Positions 1 through 11,077 of a stretch of DNA of 64,000 nt are shown one piece after another. The stretch's first letter is position 1; every line of letters begins with the position of its first letter. The DNA is from Planococcus sp. MB-3u-03 (GTDB taxonomy: Bacteria > Bacillota > Bacilli > Bacillales_A > Planococcaceae). The notes beneath the pieces are model-generated. The model did not search any database. It saw only the letters and a list, made by a program, of their open reading frames with translations, and was not told the origin of the DNA. The stretch is from positions 1,159,501 to 1,223,500 of the forward strand of contig NZ_CP025135.1 in assembly GCF_002833405.1 (NCBI RefSeq), in the 5' to 3' direction. The position numbers and the translations under genes were made by a program.

Positions 1-221
1 AAGCGACTGAAAACGAGTTGAAAGGCTACTTGGATTACAGCGAGTTGCCACTTGTTTCCCGCGACTATAACGGCAATACCGCTTCTTCAACAGTGGATGC
101 ACAATCCACGATGGCGTTGGGCGGAAACATGGTTAAAGTTCTTGCTTGGTACGACAACGAATCCGGCTACTCAGGCCGCTGCATTGACTTGGCAATTCAC
201 ATGTACAAAAAAGGGCTGTAA
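1..221 (+). CDS. gap: Glyceraldehyde-3-phosphate dehydrogenase, C-terminal end (partial)
   Basis: The window opens inside this gene; the reading frame begins at base 3 and gives the last 72 residues. The C-terminal signature is plain: a YSELPLVSRDYNG stretch, the STVDAQST segment, and the VLAWYDNESGYSGRCIDL motif near the end, all typical of the GapA catalytic domain. The enzyme oxidises glyceraldehyde 3-phosphate to 1,3-bisphosphoglycerate with NAD. It is the first visible gene of a gap-pgk-tpiA-gpmI-eno series. A strong terminator lies between it and pgk, so part of the gap transcription probably ends there. The start and any upstream regulator (CggR in Bacillus) are outside the window. Confidence 0.97.
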   Translation, partial: ATENELKGYLDYSELPLVSRDYNGNTASSTVDAQSTMALGGNMVKVLAWYDNESGYSGRCIDLAIHMYKKGL

Positions 222-272
222 GCTGAAAATCATAGCTTAATTACCAATGAACCTCTATAATAAAGAGGGTAA

Positions 273-308
273 AAGGGGTGGGGAATTTACCCCACCCCTT
301 ATTTTTTT
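273..308 (+). terminator. Terminator between gap and pgk
   Basis: A perfect 11 bp stem (AAGGGGTGGGG at 273-283 with its complement at 290-300), a six-base AATTTA loop and a following T run. It lies only 24 bases before the pgk start, so it may attenuate rather than fully stop transcription into pgk. Confidence 0.9.
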
Positions 309-331
309 GAATATAATTGGGAGGTATTTTC

Positions 332-1516
332 ATGCTGCAGAAAATGACCATGAAAGACTTGGATTTGAAAGGAAAACGCGTATTTTGCCGTGTAGATTTC
401 AACGTACCGATGGAAGACGGGAAAGTGACTGACGACACGCGCATCCGTGCGGCGATGCCGACGATTGAGTATTTGGTCGAACAAGGCGCAAAAGTCATCT
501 TGGCAAGCCATCTCGGGCGCCCGAAAGGCCAAGTCAACGAAGATATGAGACTTGCTGCGGCAGGCGCACGATTGTCCGAATTGCTCGGCAGCGACGTGAA
601 ATGCCTAGAGGAATCTGTAGGGGACACTGTAGAGAAGGAAATTTCTGCTCTTGAACCAGGCGCAATTCTGTTGCTTGAAAACGTCCGTTTCCATGCAGGC
701 GAAGAAAAGAACGATCCGGAACTCGCGAAACAGTTTGCGGCACTTGCCGACGTCTTCGTCAACGATGCATTCGGCGCTGCACACAGAGCGCATGCTTCCA
801 CTGCAGGAATCGCTGAACATTTGCCGGCAGTATCAGGCCTGCTCCTTGAAAAAGAGCTGGACGTTCTCGGCAAAGCTTTATCCGAACCGGATCGCCCGTT
901 TACTGCTATCATCGGCGGGGCGAAAGTGAAAGACAAAATCGGCGTCATCGACCACTTGCTCGATAAAGTCGATAATTTGATCATCGGCGGCGGGCTGTCG
1001 TATACCTTCATCAAGGCGCTCGGCCATGAAATCGGCAATTCTCTTGTCGAAGAAGACAAACTCGACCTTGCCAAGTCGTTTATCGACAAGGCAAAGGAAA
1101 AAGGCGTGAAGTTTTATTTGCCGGTTGATGCAACAGTCGCGAACGAGTTCTCAAAAGACGCAGAGACCAAAACGGTGAAAATCGAAGAAATTCCGTCCGA
1201 TTGGATGGGGCTGGATATCGGGCCGGAAACAGCTAAGTTGTATGCCGATGTCATCAACCAGTCGAAACTCATTATCTGGAACGGGCCGATGGGCGTGTTC
1301 GAAATGGAAGCTTTTGCAAATGGCACGAAATCCGTCGCTCAAGCAATGGCAGAAACTGAAGGCTATACAGTCATCGGCGGCGGCGATTCCGCAGCGGCAG
1401 TCGAGAAATTCCATGTAGCAGATAAAATGGACCACATTTCAACAGGCGGCGGAGCTTCTCTGGAGTTCATGGAAGGCAAGGATTTGCCAGGCGTCACCGC
1501 ATTAACCGATAAATAA
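332..1516 (+). CDS. pgk: Phosphoglycerate kinase
   Basis: Makes 3-phosphoglycerate and ATP from 1,3-bisphosphoglycerate in the cytosol. The 394-residue length is usual for the family. Visible signatures are RVDFNVP at residues 20-26, SHLGRPKG near residue 60, the [12 protein letters not shown] segment near 200, and the nucleotide-binding [12 protein letters not shown] near 350 followed by [10 protein letters not shown]. The ATG at 332 is chosen because GGAGGT lies at 320-325, six bases before it, and the protein then begins [15 protein letters not shown] like its relatives. An upstream TTG at 317 would overlap this ribosome site. tpiA follows after 13 bases. Confidence 0.98.
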   Translation: MLQKMTMKDLDLKGKRVFCRVDFNVPMEDGKVTDDTRIRAAMPTIEYLVEQGAKVILASHLGRPKGQVNEDMRLAAAGARLSELLGSDVKCLEESVGDTVEKEISALEPGAILLLENVRFHAGEEKNDPELAKQFAALADVFVNDAFGAAHRAHASTAGIAEHLPAVSGLLLEKELDVLGKALSEPDRPFTAIIGGAKVKDKIGVIDHLLDKVDNLIIGGGLSYTFIKALGHEIGNSLVEEDKLDLAKSFIDKAKEKGVKFYLPVDATVANEFSKDAETKTVKIEEIPSDWMGLDIGPETAKLYADVINQSKLIIWNGPMGVFEMEAFANGTKSVAQAMAETEGYTVIGGGDSAAAVEKFHVADKMDHISTGGGASLEFMEGKDLPGVTALTDK

Positions 1517-1529
1517 AGGGAGTGTTTTT

Positions 1530-2291
1530 GTGAGAAAACCGATTATTGCAGGTAACTGGAAAATGTATAAAACAGCATCACAAGCAAAGGAATTTGTAGA
1601 AAAAGTAAACGGCTTAGTGCCGGATGCAGACAAGCTTGATTCTGTCATTTGTGCGCCGTCCCTCTACCTGACTCAATTAGTCGATGCTGCTGAAAACAGC
1701 GCATTGAAAATTGGTGCACAGACAATGCACGACAAAGGCGAAGGCGCATTCACTGGCGAAATCAGCCCTGTGCAATTGGCAGATATCGGCGTTGACTACG
1801 TCATTATCGGACATTCAGAACGCCGCCAGTATTTCAATGAAACAGACGAAACAGTCAATGCAAAAGTGAAATCGGCATTTTCACATCAATTGACGCCGAT
1901 CCTTTGTGTCGGCGAAACCGACGAACAGCGAGAAGCGGGCCAAATGGAAAGCATCGTGGAAGCGCAAGTTGAGAAGGCCGTAGAGGGCTTGACCGACGCA
2001 CAAATCGCAGAACTGGTCATTGCTTACGAGCCAATCTGGGCAATCGGTACAGGCAAAACAGCAACAGCTGAAGATGCCAACGAAGCGTGCGGCATCGTCC
2101 GCAAGAAAATCGCTTCACTTTACAGCGATGAAACGGCCGAAAAAGTCCGCATCCAGTATGGCGGAAGCGTGAAACCTGCCAATATCCAGGAATTGCTCTC
2201 GATGGAGCATATCGCAGTGGCATTAGTTGGCGGAGCGAGCTTGGAAACGGACTCGTTCGTCAAATTGTTGGAGGCGGGTTCGAATGCGTAA
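1530..2291 (+). CDS. tpiA: Triose-phosphate isomerase
   Basis: Interconverts dihydroxyacetone phosphate and glyceraldehyde 3-phosphate. It is a 253-residue TIM barrel with all key residues visible: GNWKM with Lys11 near the N-terminus, the IIGHSERR catalytic histidine near residue 95, [12 protein letters not shown] with the catalytic Glu near 168, and the phosphate-binding YGGSVKPAN and LVGGASL loops. It starts with GTG preceded by AAAGGGAGTG. The last codons overlap the gpmI start by eight bases, which suggests translational coupling. Confidence 0.98.
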   Translation: MRKPIIAGNWKMYKTASQAKEFVEKVNGLVPDADKLDSVICAPSLYLTQLVDAAENSALKIGAQTMHDKGEGAFTGEISPVQLADIGVDYVIIGHSERRQYFNETDETVNAKVKSAFSHQLTPILCVGETDEQREAGQMESIVEAQVEKAVEGLTDAQIAELVIAYEPIWAIGTGKTATAEDANEACGIVRKKIASLYSDETAEKVRIQYGGSVKPANIQELLSMEHIAVALVGGASLETDSFVKLLEAGSNA

Positions 2292-3816
2292 AACGGCACA
2301 TCCGGCAGCGTTAATCATCTTGGATGGCTTCGGCTGCCGCGAAGAAACCGCTGGAAATGCAGTTGCACAAGCGCATAAACCGAATTTCGACAGGCTTTGG
2401 AACGAATATCCCCATGAACTGCTGACGGCTTCAGGCGAAGCGGTCGGCTTGCCGGACGGGCAAATGGGAAATTCCGAAGTCGGCCATCTGAATATCGGTG
2501 CAGGCCGGGTTGTTTACCAAAATTTGACACGAATCCATAAGTCGATCAAAGATGGCGATTTCTATGAAAATCCTGCATTTTTGGATGCTGTCATGAACGC
2601 TAAAGAAAACGGCAAAGCTTTGCATGTCATGGGCTTGCTAAGCGACGGCGGCGTTCATAGCCATTATGAGCACCTGTTCGCTTTATTGCGACTAGCGAAA
2701 CAGCAAGGCTTAAGCGAAGTGTATGTACACGGATTTTTGGACGGCCGCGATGTCGGGCCGAAAACTGCGCTCCATTATATTGAAGAAACTGAAAAACAAA
2801 TGCAGCAAATCGGCATTGGGCGTTTCGCTTCCATTAGCGGGCGTTATTATGCAATGGACCGCGACAAGCGCTGGGAACGCGTGGAACTTGCTTACCGCGC
2901 GATAGTTGACGGAATCGGGCCAAGCGCCAGTTCCGCTGTTGCAGGTGTCGAAGCATCCTACGCTGAAGGCATTGTCGATGAGTTTGTCCTGCCGTTTACG
3001 ATCGTGAAAGAAGGAGAAGCGCCTGCAGTCATCGACTCTGGCGATTCCGTCATCTTCTTCAATTTCCGTCCGGACCGGGCCATCCAATTGACGACTGTGT
3101 TGACGCGTCCTGATTTTGCGCATTTCCCGCTGAGCATCCAGCATCCGAAAGATCTGGTGTTCATCAGTTTTACTACCTATAGTGAAGAATTGAAGACCAT
3201 GATTGCTTATGGCAACGTCAATTTGGTGAACACCATCGGGGAAGTATTATCAGCGAACGGCATGACGCAATTGCGCATTGCCGAAACAGAAAAATACCCG
3301 CACGTCACGTTCTTCATGAGCGGCGGGCGAGAAGAAGTTTTCCCAGGGGAAGACCGCATTCTCGTGTCGTCGCCGAAAGTGGCGACCTATGATTTGCAGC
3401 CTGAAATGAGCGCCTATGAAGTGACCGACCGCCTCGTCGAACAAATCGACGCAGGCGCACACGATGCGATCATCTTAAACTTCGCAAACCCAGACATGGT
3501 CGGCCATAGCGGCATGCTCGAACCGACAATCAAGGCAGTCGAAGTCGTGGATGAATGCCTCGGCCGTATTGTTGAAGCACTCCACCGCCAAGGCGGATCG
3601 GCGCTCATCACGGCCGACCACGGCAATGCAGACGAAGTGCTGACAGAAGACGGCTTGCCGATGACGGCGCATACGACTAACAAAGTGCCGGTCATTTTGA
3701 CCAAGCATGGCGAAGTCTTGCGCAGCGGCGGAATTCTAGCGGATCTCGCACCAACGATTCTTAAACTGCTTGATGTTAAGCAGCCGGAAGAGATGACTGG
3801 AAAACCGTTGTATTAA
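2284..3816 (+). CDS. gpmI: 2,3-bisphosphoglycerate-independent phosphoglycerate mutase
   Basis: Converts 3- to 2-phosphoglycerate using two manganese ions and a phosphoserine intermediate. It is 510 residues, as usual for GpmI. The first metal site is ALIILDGFG near residue 10, and the nucleophile serine is in [12 protein letters not shown] near residue 60. The metal ligands [12 protein letters not shown] and [10 protein letters not shown] are near the C-terminus. The ATG at 2284 is chosen because GGAGG is at 2270-2274 and the protein then matches the family N-terminus; an upstream in-frame start would add 19 unrelated residues inside tpiA. Confidence 0.97.
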   Translation: MRKTAHPAALIILDGFGCREETAGNAVAQAHKPNFDRLWNEYPHELLTASGEAVGLPDGQMGNSEVGHLNIGAGRVVYQNLTRIHKSIKDGDFYENPAFLDAVMNAKENGKALHVMGLLSDGGVHSHYEHLFALLRLAKQQGLSEVYVHGFLDGRDVGPKTALHYIEETEKQMQQIGIGRFASISGRYYAMDRDKRWERVELAYRAIVDGIGPSASSAVAGVEASYAEGIVDEFVLPFTIVKEGEAPAVIDSGDSVIFFNFRPDRAIQLTTVLTRPDFAHFPLSIQHPKDLVFISFTTYSEELKTMIAYGNVNLVNTIGEVLSANGMTQLRIAETEKYPHVTFFMSGGREEVFPGEDRILVSSPKVATYDLQPEMSAYEVTDRLVEQIDAGAHDAIILNFANPDMVGHSGMLEPTIKAVEVVDECLGRIVEALHRQGGSALITADHGNADEVLTEDGLPMTAHTTNKVPVILTKHGEVLRSGGILADLAPTILKLLDVKQPEEMTGKPLY

Positions 3817-3862
3817 AAAGTTTAAATAGTTATAAAATGTTTGTGAAAGAGAGTGATGAACT

Positions 3863-3985
3863 CGTTTCAGGCGGACGCTTTCCGCGGGCACGGCCTCAGC
3901 CGCTTCCCTCGCTTACGCTCAGTCCAGGGTCTTCAGCTCGTGCTGTTCCCGCAGGAGTCGCTGCCTTACACTCTTTCATCTCAAC
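3863..3985 (+). repeat. Dispersed intergenic repeat, copy A
   Basis: A GC-rich, partly palindromic block between gpmI and eno. It contains the core words GGACGCTTTCCGCGG, GCCTCAGCCGCTTCC and CCCGCAGGAGTCGC, which recur in the same order at 5492-5610 and in reverse orientation at 19638-19757 and 51625-51818; a half copy lies at 15188-15231. The flanking bases 3817-3862 and 3986-4100 are AT-rich and hold no convincing gene; a promoter for eno is likely in the latter. Confidence 0.75.
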
Positions 3986-4048
3986 TGTTTTGTGGAATAT
4001 CATTTGCATTGAAATAATATGAATAAAACTTATCATTAACTCATATAG

Positions 4049-5416
<1,368 letters not shown>

Positions 5417-5434
5417 TAGCGAATAGCTGAGAAC

Positions 5435-5467
5435 AAGCTGCCGGAGATTTTTTCCGGCAGCTTTTCT
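5435..5467 (+). terminator. Terminator of eno
   Basis: An 11 bp perfect stem AAGCTGCCGGA / TCCGGCAGCTT around a T-rich loop, followed by TTTCTGTT. It closes the glycolytic gene series. Confidence 0.9.
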
Positions 5468-5491
5468 GTTAGAATATGCGAGGAATATAGA

Positions 5492-5610
5492 GGCTGCGTT
5501 CCAGGGGACGCTTTCCGCGGAGTGGGCATCGAGCCTCCTCGTTCGCTGCGGCTTCCTGCGGGGTCTCAAACCCACTTTTCCGCAGGAGTCGCCCCTACAC
5601 TCCGCCTATA
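5492..5610 (+). repeat. Dispersed intergenic repeat, copy B
   Basis: The same family and orientation as the copy at 3863, with GGACGCTTTCCGCGGAGTGG, GAGCCTCCTCG, GCGGCTTCCTGCGG and CCGCAGGAGTCGCCCC. The stretch 5468-5830 otherwise shows only AT-rich sequence with no gene I can support. Confidence 0.75.
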
Positions 5611-5830
5611 GGATAGGTACTATAAAAATCGTTTATAATTTCATTTGTGATGCTTGAACTTAGTAAGAGCTGAATAAAACTTTTGTAGCGATTTTGCGTA
5701 TTGACGTCTAAATGAAATCTTGTTCTACTCTGTACTAAAAAAGCAAATGCTACTCATCAACCGTTTCCAAAAAAGAGTGAACACAAAATATTGAAATGGT
5801 CTAAACTATTTGTATTTTTTAGGGGCTCTA

Positions 5831-5859
5831 TTGCTAGAGGTTTCAATTTTTGGTAAACT
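5831..5859 (+). promoter_or_regulatory. Sigma-A promoter of secG
   Basis: A -35 box TTGCTA at 5831-5836, a 17-base spacer and a -10 box TAAACT at 5854-5859, placed 40 bases before the secG start. Confidence 0.65.
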
Positions 5860-5898
5860 AGAGTTTGTTGTGAAGGTTCTTTTCAGGAGGTGGTATTT

Positions 5899-6126
5899 AT
5901 GCATACATTGTTAATGACATTACTTCTTATCGTCTCGATCGCTTTGATTGTTGTCGTTCTATTGCAATCAGGGAAAAGTGCAGGCCTTTCAGGAGCCATC
6001 TCCGGTGGAGCAGAGCAACTTTTCGGCAAGCAAAAAGCCCGTGGGTTGGATCTTGTCCTACACCGGGTGACGATCGTCCTTGCTGCCTTATTCTTTATTC
6101 TGGCTATCGCCGTAACGAAAGTATAA
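5899..6126 (+). CDS. secG: Preprotein translocase subunit SecG
   Basis: The small accessory subunit of the SecYEG protein-export channel in the plasma membrane. The 75-residue protein has two membrane helices (about residues 3-22 and 53-73) joined by the conserved cytoplasmic loop [23 protein letters not shown], the family signature. The ATG at 5899 sits seven bases after AGGAGGT. Gene order secG-est-rnr-smpB-ssrA is the one found in Bacillus. Confidence 0.96.
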   Translation: MHTLLMTLLLIVSIALIVVVLLQSGKSAGLSGAISGGAEQLFGKQKARGLDLVLHRVTIVLAALFFILAIAVTKV

Positions 6127-6138
6127 TGTAGAGCACAT

Positions 6139-6172
6139 CGCCTGACCATTTAGTGGTTGGGCGTTTTCTTTT
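6139..6172 (+). terminator. Probable terminator after secG
   Basis: An imperfect stem CGCCTGACCA / TGGTTGGGCG (8 of 10 pairs, one being G-U in the RNA) followed by TTTTCTTTT. It is weaker than the other terminators in the window. Confidence 0.6.
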
Positions 6173-6231
6173 AGGGGAAATTGGGCACAGGCCTATATAA
6201 TAGTAAGTAAATTTAGTTGGAGGGAAAGTTT

Positions 6232-6978
6232 ATGCGCATTTCACAACCAAAACCATTCTTCTTTGAGCAAGGGCCGCGTGCGGTTCTGTTATTGCACGGC
6301 TTTACCGGCAATTCCGCAGACGTCCGGATGCTCGGGCGATTCTTGGAAACGAAAGGCTATACAAGCATCGCGCCGCATTATGCAGGGCATGGCGTGGCGC
6401 CGGAGAAGCTGGTGGAGACAGGACCTGTGGATTGGTGGAAAGATGTCGAACAAGCGTATCAAACACTGGTCGACAAGGGATACCAGGAGATTGCAGTGGC
6501 CGGCTTGTCGCTTGGCGGCGTATTCAGTTTGAAACTGGGGTATACAAAGCCTATAAAGGGCATTGTGACGATGTGTGCGCCGATGCACATGAAATCCACC
6601 GACCTGATGTACCAAGGCGTTTTGGAGTATGCCCGCGAATACAAGAAATATGAAGGAAAAGATGATAAGCTTATCGAAGAAGAGATGAAGAAGTTCGAGG
6701 AAAAGCCGATGGAAACACTCGCAGAGCTGCGTGAGTTGATCGGTGAAGTACGGAACCATGTCGATCATGTCTATGCACCGCTTTTCGTCGTACAAGGCTC
6801 ATTGGATAAAGTCATCAATACAGAGTCTGCAAACATCATACACGACGAAGCGGAGTCGACTGACAAGCGCATCAAATGGTACGAGAAATCGGGCCATGTC
6901 ATTACGCTGGATCAGGAGAAAAAGCAATTGCATGAAGATATATACGAGTTTCTCGAATCGCTCGACTGGAGCGTGTGA
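6232..6978 (+). CDS. est: Carboxylesterase, Est/YvaK type
   Basis: An alpha/beta hydrolase that cleaves short- to medium-chain carboxylic esters. The 248 residues match the Geobacillus Est30 and Bacillus YvaK length. The oxyanion motif LLLHGFTGN is near residue 20, the nucleophile serine lies in AGLSLGG near residue 93, the acid Asp in VVQGSLDKV near residue 190 and the histidine in KSGHVITLD near residue 220. The ATG at 6232 follows GGAGGGAAAG at a normal distance. It abuts rnr, whose ribosome site begins 12 bases after the est stop. Confidence 0.93.
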   Translation: MRISQPKPFFFEQGPRAVLLLHGFTGNSADVRMLGRFLETKGYTSIAPHYAGHGVAPEKLVETGPVDWWKDVEQAYQTLVDKGYQEIAVAGLSLGGVFSLKLGYTKPIKGIVTMCAPMHMKSTDLMYQGVLEYAREYKKYEGKDDKLIEEEMKKFEEKPMETLAELRELIGEVRNHVDHVYAPLFVVQGSLDKVINTESANIIHDEAESTDKRIKWYEKSGHVITLDQEKKQLHEDIYEFLESLDWSV

Positions 6979-7004
6979 GACGGTCTCAAAAGGAGGAGTT
7001 AGGA

Positions 7005-9326
7005 TTGGGCAAGAATGAACAGTCATTGGATCAGCGTTTATTGGCCTTTATGCGCGAAGAAGCATACAAGCCATTAACGGTGACAGAAATTGAAGAACAG
7101 TTCGGCTTTGAAGACGCCGACGAATTTAAGGAATTGGTGAAGACACTCGTCAAGCTCGAAGAAAAAGGCGAATTGGTGCGTTCACGTTCGAATCGCTACG
7201 GTGTGCCGGACCGCATGAACTTGATGCGCGGCAAATTCATCGGCCATGCCAAAGGCTTCGGCTTTTTTGCGCCTGAAGAAGCAGGCCTCGACGATGTCTT
7301 TATCCCACCGAATGAAGTCAACGGAGCGGTAAACGGCGACACAGTCATGATCCGTGTTTCTGAAGGGTCATCTGGAGACCGCCGCGAAGGATCCGTCATC
7401 CGCATCTTGGAACGCGGCACAACGAAAGTCGTCGGCACGTTCCAGGCGAACAAAGGCTTCGGCTTTGTCGTCACGGATGACAAGAAAATGAATATGGATA
7501 TCTTTATTGCTAAAGACGATACACTTGGTGCCGTCGACGGCCATAAAGTCGTCGTCGAAATCACCGGCTGGCCGGAAGGGCGTTTGTCCGCAACGGGCAT
7601 GGTTACACAAGTGCTCGGGCACAAAAACGACCCAGGCGTCGATATTTTGTCCATCATCCATAAATATGGTATCGAAGTCGAATTCCCGCAGGATGTGCTC
7701 GATCAGGCGAATGCCGTACCGGACCAAATCGACCCTGAAGACCTGAATGGCCGCCGCGATTTGCGTGACGAGCAGATCGTCACAATCGATGGCGCGGATG
7801 CAAAAGACTTGGATGATGCCGTACAAGTGAAAAAATTCGAAGACGGCACTTATAAGTTGGGCGTCCATATCGCGGATGTCAGCCATTACGTGACGGAAGG
7901 GTCGGCAATCGACCGCGAAGCATACGACCGAGCGACAAGCATTTATCTTACGGACCGCGTCATCCCGATGATTCCGCACCGCTTGTCTAACGGGATTTGC
8001 TCGCTCAATCCGAACGTCGACCGTTTGACATTGTCTTGTGAAATGATTTTCAATGACAAAGGGGAAGTATTGTCGCACGATATTTTCCAAAGCGTCATTA
8101 ACACGTCAGCTCGCATGACCTATACGGACGTCTACGAAATCCTGGAACAGGACAACCAGGACTTGAAAGAGCAATACAAAGAACTCGTACCAATGTTCGA
8201 GTTGATGAAAGATTTGGCTGCCATCTTGCGCCAGCGCCGCATGACCCGCGGGGCGATCGATTTCGATTTCAAGGAATCCAAAGTGATCGTTGACGAGGAA
8301 GGCTATCCAGTCGATATCGTCGTCCGTGAACGGACGGTGGCGGAACGCTTGATTGAAGAGTTTATGCTCGCAGCGAATGAAACGGTCGCTGAGCATTTCC
8401 ACCATATGGATGTGCCGGCATTATACCGCATCCACGAAGACCCGAAACCGGAAAAACTGCAGCGCTTTTTCGAGTTCATCACGAACTTCGGGATTGTTGT
8501 CAAAGGCTCAGGCAATGAAATCCATCCGAAAGCCTTGCAGGAAATCGTCGATTCCATCGCCGGCACACCGGAAGAGCCGGTCGTCTCGACGATGATGCTG
8601 CGTTCGATGCAGCAAGCGAAATATTCATCGGAAAGTCTCGGCCACTTCGGTTTGTCGACAGAGTACTATACTCATTTCACGTCGCCGATCCGCCGTTATC
8701 CTGACTTGATCATACACCGCTTGATCCGTACGTATTTGATCGAAAAAGACTTATCGAAAAAGACAATCCGCTACTGGGAAGCGGAAATGGATGATATCGC
8801 ACAGCACACATCCGACCGCGAAAGACGTGCAGTAGAAGCTGAGCGCGATACGGATGCACTCAAGAAAACGCAGTATATGGCAGATAAAGTCGGTGAGGAA
8901 TTCACGGGCATCGTGTCGTCTGTCACGAATTTCGGCATGTTCATCGAGCTTCCGAACACGATCGAAGGCCTCGTACATGTATCCAATTTGACCGATGATT
9001 ACTACCAGTTTGACGACCGCCAGATGATGATGATCGGCGAACGCACGAAACGCCAGTTCCGCATCGGTGATGAAGTCGAAGTGCGCGTGATCGGGGTCAA
9101 ACCGGAAGAGTCGTCCATCGATTTCGAAATCGTCGGCATGGCGCAAAATACGCGCCGCAGCTCGCGCAAGGATAGCCCGAAAGTGATCCGTACCGGCAGA
9201 GGCGGCGACAAGCCGAAAGATGGGAAGAAGCGCGGAGAAGGCGGCCCGACACGCAAGCCGAAAAACGAAAAGAAAAAGTTTTACGAAGGGGCTGCGAAAA
9301 AACAGCAGCGCCGCAAGAAAAAATAA
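7005..9326 (+). CDS. rnr: Ribonuclease R
   Basis: A processive 3'-5' exoribonuclease of the RNB family that degrades structured RNA and works with tmRNA-SmpB in clearing faulty mRNA. The 773 residues run in order: N-terminal helix-turn-helix domain (about 1-70), two cold-shock domains (about 70-230), an RNB catalytic domain with [12 protein letters not shown] near 260 carrying the metal-binding aspartates, an S1 domain near 620-705 ([18 protein letters not shown]), and a basic Lys/Arg-rich tail. TTG at 7005 is chosen because AGGAGG is at 6991-6996. The gene lies next to smpB and ssrA, its functional partners. Confidence 0.96.
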   Translation: MGKNEQSLDQRLLAFMREEAYKPLTVTEIEEQFGFEDADEFKELVKTLVKLEEKGELVRSRSNRYGVPDRMNLMRGKFIGHAKGFGFFAPEEAGLDDVFIPPNEVNGAVNGDTVMIRVSEGSSGDRREGSVIRILERGTTKVVGTFQANKGFGFVVTDDKKMNMDIFIAKDDTLGAVDGHKVVVEITGWPEGRLSATGMVTQVLGHKNDPGVDILSIIHKYGIEVEFPQDVLDQANAVPDQIDPEDLNGRRDLRDEQIVTIDGADAKDLDDAVQVKKFEDGTYKLGVHIADVSHYVTEGSAIDREAYDRATSIYLTDRVIPMIPHRLSNGICSLNPNVDRLTLSCEMIFNDKGEVLSHDIFQSVINTSARMTYTDVYEILEQDNQDLKEQYKELVPMFELMKDLAAILRQRRMTRGAIDFDFKESKVIVDEEGYPVDIVVRERTVAERLIEEFMLAANETVAEHFHHMDVPALYRIHEDPKPEKLQRFFEFITNFGIVVKGSGNEIHPKALQEIVDSIAGTPEEPVVSTMMLRSMQQAKYSSESLGHFGLSTEYYTHFTSPIRRYPDLIIHRLIRTYLIEKDLSKKTIRYWEAEMDDIAQHTSDRERRAVEAERDTDALKKTQYMADKVGEEFTGIVSSVTNFGMFIELPNTIEGLVHVSNLTDDYYQFDDRQMMMIGERTKRQFRIGDEVEVRVIGVKPEESSIDFEIVGMAQNTRRSSRKDSPKVIRTGRGGDKPKDGKKRGEGGPTRKPKNEKKKFYEGAAKKQQRRKKK

Positions 9327-9351
9327 AAAAAGCGGCCGCGTGCCGCTTTTT
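9327..9351 (+). terminator. Short hairpin after rnr
   Basis: AAAAAGCGGC / GCCGCTTTTT stem with a five-base loop, beginning at the rnr stop and ending 24 bases before smpB; possibly an attenuator, because smpB has no clear promoter of its own here. Confidence 0.7.
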
Positions 9352-9374
9352 CCAACAGTTTGAGGTGAACAGAA

Positions 9375-9839
9375 ATGGCCAAAGGAGAAGGCAAAGTCAT
9401 TGCCCAGAACAAAAAAGCGGGATTCGATTTCGCGATTGAAGAAACGATCGAAGCGGGGATTGTCCTGCTCGGCACGGAGATTAAATCAGCGCGCCAGGGT
9501 AAAGTACAGATCAAAGATGCATTTGTCCGTGTACGGAATGGCGAAGCCTGGATTTCCAATATGCACATCTCGCCGTATGAACAAGGCAACCAGTTTAACC
9601 ACGACCCGCTGCGCTCGCGCAAGCTCTTGCTCCATAAAAAGCAGATCAACGAACTTGTCGGCAAATCGAAAGTCGAAGGTGCGGCAATCGTCCCGCTCAA
9701 GATGTATTTGAAAGACGGATATGCCAAAGTGCTGCTCGGCGTCGGTAAAGGGAAGAAGAAATACGACAAGCGCGAAGACCTGAAGAAGAAAGACGCGAAG
9801 CGGGCAATCGACCGCGCGCTTAAAGAGAGAAGCCGTTAA
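9375..9839 (+). CDS. smpB: SsrA-binding protein
   Basis: Binds the tRNA-like end of tmRNA and brings it to stalled ribosomes for trans-translation. The 154-residue protein has the family features: N-terminal [14 protein letters not shown], the [16 protein letters not shown] beta-barrel segment, the [15 protein letters not shown] loop, and a basic C-terminal tail rich in Lys/Arg that inserts in the mRNA path. Its RNA partner ssrA lies 80 bases downstream. Confidence 0.97.
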   Translation: MAKGEGKVIAQNKKAGFDFAIEETIEAGIVLLGTEIKSARQGKVQIKDAFVRVRNGEAWISNMHISPYEQGNQFNHDPLRSRKLLLHKKQINELVGKSKVEGAAIVPLKMYLKDGYAKVLLGVGKGKKKYDKREDLKKKDAKRAIDRALKERSR

Positions 9840-9841
9840 AC

Positions 9842-9870
9842 TTGAACTCTGACCTGTTTTGTCCTATACT
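9842..9870 (+). promoter_or_regulatory. Sigma-A promoter of ssrA
   Basis: TTGAAC at 9842-9847, exactly 17 bases, then TATACT at 9865-9870. The mature tmRNA begins about 49 bases further on, so a 5' leader would be removed by RNase P. Confidence 0.8.
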
Positions 9871-9918
9871 GGTAACAGTACACCGAAGCTAAACCACTTC
9901 CGTGTTCTCTTTTAATGA

Positions 9919-10270
9919 GGGGACGTTACGGATTCGACAGGGATGGTTCGAGCTTGGGTTGCGCGTCGGAGGATCGGCTCCGTCATCAACGTAACTTATA
10001 ACAACTGGCAAAACTAACAACAACCTAGCATTCGCAGCGTAAGCTCGGATCTGCTTTATGTAACCATCGCCCATGTGGCTGCATAGAGCTCACTTTTAGT
10101 GGGATACGGCAGTCAGTGCCGTTTGAGCTGACTGCAAGAGATTCTCGAACTAGCCCTCATGACGCCTGCTTGTCGGCAGATTGAGCGGCGAAACTCCAAT
10201 AGATAAGCTACACGCGTAGATGCTCAAGTAACGGAGTCTCTGGACGCGGGTTCGACTCCCGCCGTCTCCA
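9919..10270 (+). ncRNA. ssrA: Transfer-messenger RNA (tmRNA)
   Basis: The RNA that rescues stalled ribosomes and tags the unfinished protein. The 5' end GGGGACGTTACGGATTCGAC and the 3' end GGTTCGACTCCCGCCGTCTCCA form the alanine tRNA-like acceptor stem (GGGGACG with CGTCTCC). The tag frame is GGC at 10007 to TAA at 10042 and reads GKTNNNLAFAA, preceded by the alanine carried by tmRNA. After the discriminator A at 10270 comes TTT, so the terminal CCA is not encoded. The 3' end serves as the integration site of the island that follows, which has moved the gene away from its natural terminator at 15133. Confidence 0.97.
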
Positions 10271-10271
10271 T
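10204..10271 (+). repeat. Left attachment repeat (attL) in the ssrA 3' end
   Basis: This 68-base stretch of the tmRNA 3' end recurs at 15043-15109 with three substitutions in the middle (ACGGAGTCTC versus GCTGAGTTTC) and one missing C. Direct repeats of an ssrA 3' end bounding foreign DNA are the usual footprint of a tyrosine-recombinase-driven island. Confidence 0.92.
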
Positions 10272-10434
10272 TTGGAGATAGCTGCTTAAGGCAGTAGTAT
10301 CAACGGTTTAAGAAGTTAGGGATATTGTACGGGAGTTGAACTCTTGTGCGGTATCCCTATTTTCATCCCTACATATTTTAGCAAGTTTATTTCATAGGTC
10401 TTCTAATTCAAACCATGAATTGGGAGGTTTTTTT

Positions 10435-11077
10435 GTGTTTAAAAGTAGAAAGCATGGTGTATTTGCAGTTAGTGAAGAGGTAGTGGTATCAATTCCAGTT
10501 GGTAGAAAGGATAAAAGGAGGGATGCTTTAACAATAAGTGATGCCCTTGAAACCATTTACCAACAAATGAGAATTAGTGGTAACCATCCACGGACAATTG
10601 AAAGCTACAGTTATATTTTTAATCAGTTTACTGATATGTCCTTGTTAAAATATGTTGATGAAATTACCATTGATTCAATCTATAGTTGTCTTGATAACTT
10701 ACAAGTATCGGCGAGCACAAAATTAATTCGTTTAAAACCATTAAAGCAGTATTAAGTAATTTTTGATAATGGATGGATAAAAAGAAGTTTTGGAATAACA
10801 TTCATATCAAAATTGATAAAGAAGTTAAGAAAGGAACAAAGGAATCGGATATTGAAAATTGTTTTCAGTTATTGACCAAAGTTCGTTCATTGGCTTTCGT
10901 GATATGGCAGCTATCAAACTGATGTATACAACTGGTATTCGTATACGGACTTTAGGAGAATTGAGAGAATCTCATATTGACTTTGATAGTTTGCATTTGA
11001 ATCTGGACGGATCAACATTAAAGAATCATAAATTCTTAAAATTACCCATTAATGAGAGCGTAAATTATCTTGTGTAA
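10435..11077 (+). pseudogene. Tyrosine recombinase/integrase, frameshifted and truncated
   Basis: The gene starts at GTG 10435 behind GGGAGG. It gives an N-terminal core-binding (SAM-like) region (TISDALETIYQQMRISGN, RTIESYSYIFNQF) and, after several frame changes between about 10730 and 10862, the start of the catalytic domain. There the box I arginine is in LMYTTGIRIRTLGELRES (10916-10971). The frame changes sit at short A or T runs. The IS256-family element begins at 11071 and the remainder, including the HxxR and the Tyr nucleophile, is not found beyond it. It is presumably the integrase that brought the island into ssrA and it cannot work now. Confidence 0.8.

Noticed and set aside
241..1089. 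Long open frame on the minus strand opposite pgk (282 codons)
   Set aside because: It is a shadow of pgk; the plus strand has an unmistakable phosphoglycerate kinase and the minus-strand protein is serine-rich without any motif.
2710..3144. Open minus-strand frame within gpmI
   Set aside because: Lies wholly opposite a conserved enzyme and has no ribosome site.
6289..6795. Minus-strand frame opposite the carboxylesterase
   Set aside because: Antisense shadow with no start signal; the plus strand has the full catalytic triad.
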